Counted from the stretch's first letter, positions 1 to 5,482 are shown. The stretch: 6,669 nt of DNA from a bacterium (GCA_021789395.1 JAJYJP010000047.1:1-6669), one strand, 5' to 3'. Notes: a model not told the origin generated them from the sequence alone. A program made the numbers and translations.

Positions 1-152
1 TCGGCGGACAGGCAGTCAGTCTGTTTTACAGTCCGCTTTGGTTTGTTCTGGCCATTGTCGGCTTCGCGGCTTTCGTGGGATTTTTGACCGGCTTTGTGCC
101 GGCTCAGCGGGCCAGCAAGATTGACCCATTGGACGCTTTGCGGTATAAGTAA
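1..152 (+). CDS. ABC transporter permease, FtsX/MacB-like family, C-terminal end (partial)
   Basis: The gene enters from the left edge; the frame is open from base 3 to the TAA at 150-152, giving 49 residues. They form one hydrophobic membrane segment (LWFVLAIVGFAAFVGFLTGF) followed by a short basic tail, PAQRASKIDPLDALRYK. That ending (membrane helix, then P-A-x-R-A-[SA]-x-[IL]-x-P-[IL]-[DE]-A-L-R) is the hallmark C-terminus of FtsX-domain permeases of the MacB/LolCE/FtsX type, where the last transmembrane helix returns the chain to the cytoplasm. Such permeases pair with a MacB/LolD/FtsE-like ATPase, which may lie further upstream outside the window. The substrate cannot be judged from this fragment, and FtsX itself is less likely because the tail matches the MacB-like antibiotic/lipoprotein exporters better. 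No clear rho-independent terminator with a T-tract follows. Confidence 0.85.
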   Translation, partial: GGQAVSLFYSPLWFVLAIVGFAAFVGFLTGFVPAQRASKIDPLDALRYK

Positions 153-159
153 AATTAAG

Positions 160-217
160 AATTTCGAATCAAATTCAAATGTTTTAAAATTTAATTTTTT
201 AAAATTGGTTCGAAATT
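160..217. repeat. Long AT-rich inverted repeat (hairpin) in the permease-folD gap
   Basis: The arms 160-172 and 205-217 pair over 13 bp with a single G-U pair (169/208), centred on a shared TTCGAA core. Inside them, 182-189 (TTTTAAAA) pairs with 197-204 over 8 bp, leaving a 7-nt loop; only a 9-nt bulge (173-181) separates the two stems. The gap 153-256 is about 16% G+C (17 of 104 bases), far below the flanking genes. No T-tract directly follows the outer stem, so it is not a standard intrinsic terminator, though it could still protect or end the permease transcript. The gap holds no open reading frame of note. It could also be one copy of a dispersed extragenic palindrome; one copy in the window cannot show this. 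Confidence 0.6.
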
Positions 218-244
218 AAAAATTTTTAAAGCGATCTTGAATAT

Positions 245-250
245 TGTAAT
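245..250 (+). promoter_or_regulatory. Possible -10 element for folD, giving a leaderless or near-leaderless mRNA
   Basis: TGTAAT matches the -10 consensus TATAAT at five of six positions and ends six bases before the folD ATG at 257. Transcription would then start at or within a base or two of the start codon. No convincing -35 hexamer is seen about 17 bp upstream, where the DNA is only A/T runs. In such AT-rich DNA a chance match is likely. Confidence 0.3.
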
Positions 251-256
251 AGATAT

Positions 257-1090
257 ATGGAAATTATTGACGGCAAGGAAGTTTCGAAAAAGATTCTTGC
301 TGCAATCAAAGAGAATATCGAAAAAGAAAATTTAAAGCCGTTTTTAGCGGTTGTTTTGATTGGGCAGGACGAAGCTTCTAAAATTTATGTGAATCTGAAA
401 GAGAAAGCCGCGCGGGAAATCGGAATCGGTTTTCAGAAATTTGAATTTCCGGAAACTGTCGCAGAGGCAGAAGTGTTGGACAGGCTCGACGAGTTGAATA
501 GAGATGAGAAAGTGAATGGAATAATCGTCCAGTTACCGTTACCGTCCCATTTGGACAAAAATAAGATTATAAATTTCATCCATCCGAAAAAAGACGTGGA
601 CGGTTTTCATCCGGAAAATATTCAATTATTTTTTGAAGGAAACGAAAGATTTTTTCCGGTCCTGCCGAAAGCTATTTTGGAATTGCTCAAAGCGACCGAA
701 GTCAATCTCAATAACGCCGATGCGGTTGTCGTTGCCAACTCCGACGAATTCGGGAAAACGATGGAATTCGCACTGGAAGAAAGCGGCACGTTTTCCGATT
801 ATATTTTGAAAGAAGAAATTCCCAATAATCTGGAAGATATTAAAACTAAAGATATCGTCATCACTGTTTGCGGCGTGCCCGGACTCATCAAGGGCGAGAT
901 GCTCAAAAAGGGCGCCATCGTGATCGACGGCGGCATCACGCGCGTGGGTGACAAAGTGGTGGGAGATGTGAATTTTGAATCGGTCAAAAATATCGCTTCT
1001 TTTGTTTCGTCGGTGCCCGGCGGCGTCGGTCCGGTGACAATCGCCTGCCTTTTGAAAAACGTGTATTTGGCCGCAAAAAAATCCCGCTAA
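257..1090 (+). CDS. folD: Bifunctional methylenetetrahydrofolate dehydrogenase/cyclohydrolase FolD, divergent
   Basis: FolD interconverts 5,10-methylene-, 5,10-methenyl- and 10-formyl-tetrahydrofolate in the cytoplasm, feeding purine and formyl-Met-tRNA synthesis. At 277 aa it is close to the family's usual 280-300. The folate half is conserved: SKIYVNLKEKA (41-51) with the catalytic Tyr44/Lys48 pair, VQLPLP (91-96) and KDVDGFHP (112-119). The C-terminal half keeps GAIVIDGGI (219-227), VVGDVNF (234-240) and PGGVGPVT (254-261). Two blocks are unusual. The normal P-C-T-P is P-V-L-P (134-137), and the dinucleotide motif G-R-S-x-x-V-G-x-P is A-N-S-D-E-F-G-K-T (160-168). The downstream His-Ser of typical NADP enzymes is not recognisable either (about 178-186). 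The Arg of GRS contacts the NADP 2'-phosphate in studied FolD enzymes, so cofactor use may be altered or dehydrogenase activity weakened; that is inference. The ATG at 257 lacks a Shine-Dalgarno but places MEIIDGKEVS as in other FolDs. The gene ends inside a terminator hairpin. Confidence 0.93.
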   Translation: MEIIDGKEVSKKILAAIKENIEKENLKPFLAVVLIGQDEASKIYVNLKEKAAREIGIGFQKFEFPETVAEAEVLDRLDELNRDEKVNGIIVQLPLPSHLDKNKIINFIHPKKDVDGFHPENIQLFFEGNERFFPVLPKAILELLKATEVNLNNADAVVVANSDEFGKTMEFALEESGTFSDYILKEEIPNNLEDIKTKDIVITVCGVPGLIKGEMLKKGAIVIDGGITRVGDKVVGDVNFESVKNIASFVSSVPGGVGPVTIACLLKNVYLAAKKSR

Positions 1091-1101
1091 ACGGGATTTT
1101 T
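1075..1101. terminator. Bidirectional intrinsic terminator shared by folD (+) and tRNA-Leu (-)
   Basis: The stem 1077-1086 (AAAAATCCCG, read from 1077) pairs perfectly with 1092-1101 (CGGGATTTTT), 10 bp with a 5-nt loop at 1087-1091. The right arm supplies a T-tract for plus-strand transcripts, and the A-run at 1075-1081 supplies one for minus-strand transcripts. The folD stop codon TAA (1088-1090) lies entirely in the loop, and the last FolD codons form the left arm. On the minus strand the hairpin starts seven bases after the tRNA 3' end. Confidence 0.85.
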
Positions 1102-1108
1102 AAATTTG

Positions 1109-1192
1109 TGCCGCGAGAGAGACTCGAACTCTCATGATATTGCTATCGCGGGATTTTGAGTCCCGTGCGTCTACCGATTCCGCCATCGCGGC
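1109..1192 (-). tRNA. tRNA-Leu, anticodon CAA
   Basis: Read on the minus strand, this folds as a complete long-variable-arm tRNA. The 7-bp acceptor stem GCCGCGA/TCGCGGC pairs 1186-1192 with 1110-1116. A 3-bp D stem GCG/CGC carries a GG-containing loop. The anticodon stem CGGGA/TCCCG encloses the loop CTCAAAA, with the anticodon CAA at 1158-1156. The variable arm of 15 nt (1134-1148) has a GATA/TATC stem, and the T stem GAGAG/CTCTC holds TTCGAGT. The discriminator is A (1109), as expected for leucine. It reads UUG codons. The 3' CCA is not fully encoded (CAA follows the discriminator), so a CCA-adding enzyme is needed. The gene is divergent from parA, 24 nt away, and shares the terminator of folD. 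Confidence 0.96.
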
Positions 1193-1198
1193 TTTTAT

Positions 1199-1204
1199 GT
1201 TATA
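1199..1204 (-). promoter_or_regulatory. Possible -10 element of the tRNA-Leu gene
   Basis: On the minus strand these bases read TATAAC, five of six to TATAAT. The hexamer ends six bases before the first nucleotide of the tRNA (1192), so transcription would begin at or very near the mature 5' end. No good -35 is seen at standard spacing. It overlaps the candidate parA -10 on the other strand. Confidence 0.4.
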
Positions 1205-1206
1205 CT
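1201..1206 (+). promoter_or_regulatory. Possible -10 element of the parA operon
   Basis: TATACT matches TATAAT at five of six positions and lies ten bases before the parA ATG (1217), predicting a leader of only about four nucleotides. Any -35 would fall within the tRNA-Leu gene, near 1178-1183, where TTCCGC is a poor match. The whole divergent promoter region between the tRNA and parA is only 24 bp (1193-1216). Confidence 0.4.
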
Positions 1207-1216
1207 AAAAATAATT

Positions 1217-2008
1217 ATGGCAAAAATAATTTCATTAGTCAACCAAAAAGGTGGCGTGGGCAAAACCACTTCGGCCATCAATCTGGCGACCTATTTGGCG
1301 GAAGCCGGCAAGTTCGTTTTGCTCGTCGATCTCGATCCGCAAGGCAATGCTTCCTCCGGACTGGGGATCGACATCCGCAAAGTACCGAAAAGTTTGTATC
1401 ACTCACTTATCTTGGGCGAGCATCCGTCCAAGATCATCTTCAAGACCGAGACGCTCGGACATGATCTGATTCCGTCTTCCCAGGATCTGGCCGGCGCCGG
1501 CATCGAATTGATCCATCTGGATAACCGCGAGTTCCGTTTGTACAATGTGTTGCGCGAAATCCGGACTAATTACGATTACATCATCATCGATTCACCGCCC
1601 AGCCTGGGACTTTTGACGATCAACGGATTGGTCGCGAGCGACGAAATAATCATTCCGGTGCAGACCGAATATTTCGCGTTGGAAGGACTAAGCCAGTTGC
1701 TTAATACGATCAATCTGGTCAAGCAGAACCTTCAGCCGGACCTGAAAATTATGGGTGCGCTCCTCACGATGTACGATAAACGCAACCGGTTGTCGCGTCA
1801 GGTCATCAAAGAAGTGCAGGATCATTTTCCGGGCCACGTTTTTGACAGTATCATTCCGCGCAGCGTGCGTTTGGCGGAAGCGCCTGGTTTCGGCAAATCG
1901 ATTCTGAGTTTCGATTCGCTTTCCAAGGGTGCGCGGGCATACAAGAATTTAGCCAGAGAGATCATCGAGCTTGATAAGAAAGAAGTCAGAAGCAAGTTTA
2001 GCGTGTAA
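1217..2008 (+). CDS. parA: Chromosome/plasmid partitioning ATPase ParA (Soj family)
   Basis: ParA is a Walker-type ATPase that binds DNA non-specifically as an ATP dimer and is released by ParB-stimulated hydrolysis, moving ParB-parS complexes apart. The 263-aa length fits the Soj type, which lacks the long N-terminal HTH of P1-type plasmid ParAs. The deviant Walker A KGGVGKTT (11-18) includes the signature Lys11 and the P-loop Lys16. Walker A' is VDLDPQGN (37-44), Walker B is YIIIDSPPS (121-129), and the PVQTEYFALEGL (147-158) and RSVRLAEAPGFGKSI (215-229) blocks are those of chromosomal ParA/Soj. The start at 1217 gives the standard MAKIISLVNQ N-terminus; there is no Shine-Dalgarno. It is first in an operon with parB 32 nt downstream and then the Clp-like ATPase. 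Nothing looks broken. Whether the replicon is the main chromosome is inferred from the neighbouring housekeeping genes. Confidence 0.96.
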   Translation: MAKIISLVNQKGGVGKTTSAINLATYLAEAGKFVLLVDLDPQGNASSGLGIDIRKVPKSLYHSLILGEHPSKIIFKTETLGHDLIPSSQDLAGAGIELIHLDNREFRLYNVLREIRTNYDYIIIDSPPSLGLLTINGLVASDEIIIPVQTEYFALEGLSQLLNTINLVKQNLQPDLKIMGALLTMYDKRNRLSRQVIKEVQDHFPGHVFDSIIPRSVRLAEAPGFGKSILSFDSLSKGARAYKNLAREIIELDKKEVRSKFSV

Positions 2009-2040
2009 AATAAAAATTAAATTTAAAAAATTATTATTTT
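2009..2040 (+). other. AT-only spacer between parA and parB
   Basis: All 32 bases between the parA stop and the parB ATG are A or T. It contains no Shine-Dalgarno sequence and no convincing terminator. It would be an almost unstructured leader, which may favour SD-independent initiation at parB. A weak internal promoter cannot be excluded in such DNA. Confidence 0.5.
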
Positions 2041-2958
2041 ATGACACAAAATTATGGATTAGGCCGGGGGCTGTCCTCTTTGATTCCCTCAAAAAAAATC
2101 ACCGAACCGCAAAATGATTATAACTATTTCGGAAGGCAGTCGGATAATTCGGATAATCAGGGAACGGATGATGATCGGAATAACGGTAATCAGAAAAACG
2201 TCCAGGAAATTGAGATAATAAGGATCACTCCCAATCCGCATCAGCCACGGCTGCATTTTGACGAAGAAAAACTTCAGGAACTGGCTGCTTCCATCAAGGA
2301 ACACGGCATTATACAACCGATCGTCGTTACGAAAGATAACAACCAATATGAGATCATCGCCGGCGAGCGGCGGTTCCAAGCGGCCAAACTGGCCGGATTG
2401 CAGACGGTGCCGGTCATCGTGCGCGATGCGACCGAACGGCAGAAATTGGAACTGGCCGTCATTGAAAATGTCCAGCGCCATGATCTGGATCCGATCGAAG
2501 AAGCTAAATCCTATTTGAAACTGGCGGAAGATTTTGATCTAAGCCAAGAAGAAGTGGCGGCTAAGATGGGCAAAAGCCGGAGCGCCGTGGCTAACAAACT
2601 GCGACTATTGCATCTGCCGGTGGAAATCCAAAAAGCTTTGATTGAGGGAAAGATTTCGGAAGGGCACGCCAAAGCGATTTTGGCTTTGGAAAATTCGGAG
2701 AAACAGCGAGCTCTTTTTGATTTGATCATTAAGAATAATTTGACGGTGCGTCAAGTGGAAAATAAGACCAAAGAAATTTCCGTCAAAACCCATAAGCGGA
2801 TAATCAGTGTCGATCCGCAAATCAAGGCGCTGGAGGATGGCATTTCCGGCAAGCTGGGAACCAAGGTGAAAATTTCCAAGTCGGGAAACGGCGGGCGGAT
2901 CATCATTGATTTCTATTCCCAAGAGGAATTGGACAATATAATTTCTAAAATAGACTGA
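2041..2958 (+). CDS. parB: Chromosome/plasmid partitioning protein ParB (Spo0J family)
   Basis: ParB binds parS, loads onto DNA as a CTP-dependent clamp and stimulates ParA. The 305-aa protein has the usual order. The N-terminal ParA-contacting motif is YGLGRGLSSLIP (5-16). A polar linker rich in Asn, Asp and Gln follows (about 21-53). The ParB/sulfiredoxin-like CTP-binding domain runs from about 55 to 150, with NPHQPR (65-70), the GERR motif (108-111) and ENVQRHDLDPIEEA (142-155). The helix-turn-helix parS-recognition domain has LSQEEVAAKMGKS near 167-179, and a C-terminal dimerisation region lies at about 255-305. The ATG at 2041 puts the ParA motif at the very N-terminus, as in other Spo0J proteins, so this start is secure. 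The TGA stop (2956-2958) overlaps the ATG of the next gene by one base. The linker contains a short DNA repeat. Genomic parS sites are not seen in the window. Confidence 0.96.
   Translation: MTQNYGLGRGLSSLIPSKKITEPQNDYNYFGRQSDNSDNQGTDDDRNNGNQKNVQEIEIIRITPNPHQPRLHFDEEKLQELAASIKEHGIIQPIVVTKDNNQYEIIAGERRFQAAKLAGLQTVPVIVRDATERQKLELAVIENVQRHDLDPIEEAKSYLKLAEDFDLSQEEVAAKMGKSRSAVANKLRLLHLPVEIQKALIEGKISEGHAKAILALENSEKQRALFDLIIKNNLTVRQVENKTKEISVKTHKRIISVDPQIKALEDGISGKLGTKVKISKSGNGGRIIIDFYSQEELDNIISKID
2140..2157 (+). repeat. Two perfect tandem copies of a 9-bp unit in the parB linker
   Basis: TCGGATAAT occurs twice head to tail, in frame, and encodes Ser-Asp-Asn twice (residues 34-39) in the disordered linker of ParB. 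It probably reflects small-scale duplication in a region with little constraint. Confidence 0.75.
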
Positions 2959-5429
2959 TGAAAAAATATTTTCTCTGGCACTACACAGAGGGAATTAAAA
3001 ATTTTCTCGGAATCTTTCGTAATTTTTTAAAATATTCCTGGCGCTTTTTTTCAGTCGGGCTTCTTTTGCAAACGCTTTTTTATCCCTGGAGGCGGGATAT
3101 CGCTTTCGCGTCCTGGCGTGGCTTCCATCCGTTGCTGGAACTGAATCGCCTGATCAATAATTTTATTTCCCGGCTGATGGGGGCGGTTGTGCGTTTGCCG
3201 GTGATTCTTGTTGGACTGCTGGTGGAAGTGGCTATTCTTATCTTCGGGATTGCCGGATTTGTCTTGTGGCTGGGGCTGCCGATATTTTTTATTGCGGCAT
3301 TGATAATTTTTGTCGGATTTTTTCGGAAAAATTCCGGTCACGAGACGCTTTATAAGATAGGCGTGGGCGATGTTCTGTTTTTTTCCGTGTGGATGTGGAT
3401 CGTTTCCATTTACGGATTTATTGAAGCGTCTCGGAAGGGCTGGAGTCAAAAATCTTTGCCGGCATTGGCGCACGGAAAATGGTTTTTGCGCGTCTGGAAC
3501 CGGATGGGTTTTATCAAACCCGATGCCGATTTTCAGAAAAATTTTTCCGATCCGGTTCGGTTGGAAAAAGAATTGCGCGGGATCGGGCTTTCTACGCAAG
3601 ATTTTCAAAATATTTTGAACTGGGAAATCCATCGGCAGAAAAAAGTTGATGACGCGTTCAAGTTCTGGAAAGAAGAAAAACTGATGGCTGTCCCGCCGCT
3701 GGGAAAAAGCTGGACCTACGCTTATACGCTAGAACTGGACAAGTATTCGATCGCGCTGCCAGTCAAGGAATATTTCTATAAAGATGCTTACGCTTTGGGA
3801 CACAAGAAAGACATTGAAATGATCGAGACGGCCCTTTCTCGGCCGGTCCAGAATAGCATCGTTCTGGTGGGTGAGGCCGGTGTGGGCAAAAAAACGCTCA
3901 TCAATCTTTTGGCCAACCAAATTAAGGAAGGGAAGGTGATGGCGGCGCTCCGGGATAAGCGTTTGCTGGAAGTCGATCTGCATAAGATCGCGACGGAGGC
4001 TGGAAGCAATTTTTTCTGGCAGATCGATAAGATTTTCCGCGAATCGGTCTATGCCGGCAATATCATTTTGGTCATCAATAATATACACGAATTCTTAAGT
4101 GACAAGGTCGCTCTGGATGTCTCCAGTCTTCTGGGGAAATACCTGGCCATGCCGACCTTCCAAATGATCGGTCTGACAACGCCGGAAGAGTTTCATTCCA
4201 ATTTGGAAACCGACGGTTCCCTGATGGAATATCTCGATAAATTGCTGATCGACGGATTATCCCCGGAAGAAACGATTTTTTCTCTCTTGCATATCTTGGA
4301 GAAAGAGGAAAAAAACCGGGTTATTGCCACCTATCAGTCGATCAAGGAGGTGGTGGAATTGTCTGACCAATATATCACCGATAGTCCGCTGCCGGAAAAA
4401 GCCATCGATCTTCTGGAGGAGGCGCTAATCCGCTGGTTCCGGCAGTCGCCGAATTATTTTCTGATGAAAAAAGACGTCGATCAATTGTTTGAGGAAAAAT
4501 TGAAAATTCCGGTCGGTGAAGTCGGACAAGAAGAAAAAGAAAAACTTACCCATTTGGAAGAAATTCTGCATCAGCGAGTAATCGGCCAGGATGAAGCGGT
4601 GAAGCAGGTCGCGGAAGCGATGAGGCGGACGCGGGCAGGTATCGCCGACACTAAAAAACCGATCGGCAGTTTTCTCTTTTTGGGTCCGACCGGTGTGGGA
4701 AAGACTGAAACGGCCAAAGCCTTGGCGGAAGCTTACTTTGGTTCGGAAGATCGGATGATCCGGCTGGACATGAGCGAATTCCAGACGCCGGACGCAGTGG
4801 GAAGGATTCTAGGTTCGGACCAGTTGAATATTCACAGTCAGTTCGTCGCCGCCGTGACGGAAAATCCTTTTTCAGTGCTACTGCTTGATGAGATCGAAAA
4901 GGCTTACCCGGACATCCTCAACTTATTTTTGCAAGTCTTGGACGAAGGCTGGCTGACCGACGCTTTTGGCAAAAAAATAATTTTTAAAAATATGATCATC
5001 ATCGCTACTTCCAACGCCGGCGCAGAAATCATCAAAGAGGGGATTGAGAAAAAGATGTCCGACGAAGAGTTGCATGTCCAAGTGATCGATCATGTCATCC
5101 GTAAAGGAATTTTTAAGCCGGAGTTCCTCAATCGTTTCGAGGAAGTTCTGTTTTTCAGCAGTCTTAACGGTGAGGCGCTGGCCCGGGTGACTGGACTGAT
5201 TGTGGAGAAGGCAGTAGAAAGGATTTATGAAAGGAAGAATATCGAGATCGATCTGAATCGGGGCATTGTCGAAAAAATTATTGAAAAAGGTTATGACCCG
5301 ATCTTCGGGGCGCGCTCGATCAAGCGCTATGTTCAAGATAAAATAGAAGACGCGGTGGCGAAAAAGATTATCGCTGAAGAAGTGGTGTCTGGCCAGTCGA
5401 TCGAATTGCGGCCGGAAGATTTGGAATGA
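2958..5429 (+). CDS. Membrane-anchored Clp/HSP100-like AAA+ ATPase with a degenerate first AAA module
   Basis: The 823-aa protein resembles ClpC/ClpB in its two AAA+ modules but has no recognisable N-terminal Clp repeats. Residues 1-155 carry two strong membrane helices (about 82-103 and 104-122), a third likely one (139-155) and a possible amphipathic helix near 29-42. A linker (156-275) ends in WTYAYTLELDKYS (252-264), equivalent to the TPTLDxxG segment before D1 in ClpC. D1 (about 276-490) has a Walker A GEAGVGKKT (305-313), but Walker B reads LVINNIHE (371-378) with Asn-Asn for Asp-Glu, and the ERRF arginine-finger block is EYLDK (424-428). D2 (about 530-815) has intact Walker A GPTGVGKT (576-583), Walker B LLLDEIEKA (641-649), sensor 1 TSN (684-686), the arginine finger in PEFLNRF (721-727) and sensor 2 GAR (784-786). 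The GYVGY pore loop is replaced by SDQLNIHSQ (620-628). There is no ClpC-type coiled-coil M domain of normal length. The ATG overlaps the parB TGA. The ATPase family is clear; calling it a protease subunit is not supported. Confidence 0.88.
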   Translation: MKKYFLWHYTEGIKNFLGIFRNFLKYSWRFFSVGLLLQTLFYPWRRDIAFASWRGFHPLLELNRLINNFISRLMGAVVRLPVILVGLLVEVAILIFGIAGFVLWLGLPIFFIAALIIFVGFFRKNSGHETLYKIGVGDVLFFSVWMWIVSIYGFIEASRKGWSQKSLPALAHGKWFLRVWNRMGFIKPDADFQKNFSDPVRLEKELRGIGLSTQDFQNILNWEIHRQKKVDDAFKFWKEEKLMAVPPLGKSWTYAYTLELDKYSIALPVKEYFYKDAYALGHKKDIEMIETALSRPVQNSIVLVGEAGVGKKTLINLLANQIKEGKVMAALRDKRLLEVDLHKIATEAGSNFFWQIDKIFRESVYAGNIILVINNIHEFLSDKVALDVSSLLGKYLAMPTFQMIGLTTPEEFHSNLETDGSLMEYLDKLLIDGLSPEETIFSLLHILEKEEKNRVIATYQSIKEVVELSDQYITDSPLPEKAIDLLEEALIRWFRQSPNYFLMKKDVDQLFEEKLKIPVGEVGQEEKEKLTHLEEILHQRVIGQDEAVKQVAEAMRRTRAGIADTKKPIGSFLFLGPTGVGKTETAKALAEAYFGSEDRMIRLDMSEFQTPDAVGRILGSDQLNIHSQFVAAVTENPFSVLLLDEIEKAYPDILNLFLQVLDEGWLTDAFGKKIIFKNMIIIATSNAGAEIIKEGIEKKMSDEELHVQVIDHVIRKGIFKPEFLNRFEEVLFFSSLNGEALARVTGLIVEKAVERIYERKNIEIDLNRGIVEKIIEKGYDPIFGARSIKRYVQDKIEDAVAKKIIAEEVVSGQSIELRPEDLE

Positions 5430-5455
5430 AAGAATGACCCGAATCTTTGAATATA

Positions 5456-5482
5456 AAAAACGGATTCCTAGAGTCCGTTTTT
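5456..5482. terminator. Bidirectional intrinsic terminator between the clp-like gene (+) and relA/spoT (-)
   Basis: The arms AAAAACGGATTC (5456-5467) and GAGTCCGTTTTT (5471-5482) form a 12-bp stem with one U-G pair and a 3-nt loop, CTA (5468-5470). T-tracts are present in both directions. On the minus strand the loop is the TAG stop codon of relA/spoT and the 5471-5482 arm encodes its last four residues, KNGL. The clp stop lies 26 bases before the stem on the other side. Confidence 0.87.

Noticed and set aside
257..1090. folD as a pseudogene because of the lost motifs
   Set aside because: The frame is uninterrupted, full length, and both terminal halves keep strongly conserved motifs, so a divergent functional protein is more likely.
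2089..2481. Minus-strand frame opposite parB
   Set aside because: It is an antisense shadow of the conserved ParB domains, with no start signal and no family resemblance.
3051..3632. Open frame of 193 codons on the minus strand inside the Clp-like gene
   Set aside because: It lies wholly antisense to the N-terminal/membrane part of the ATPase gene, has low-complexity Gln/Pro/Asn/Lys composition typical of a shadow frame, and matches no family I recognise.
4253..4262. TTATCC-like DnaA box near par genes, suggesting an origin
   Set aside because: It is a single partial match inside the Clp-like coding sequence, with no cluster, no AT-rich unwinding element and no dnaA gene in the window.
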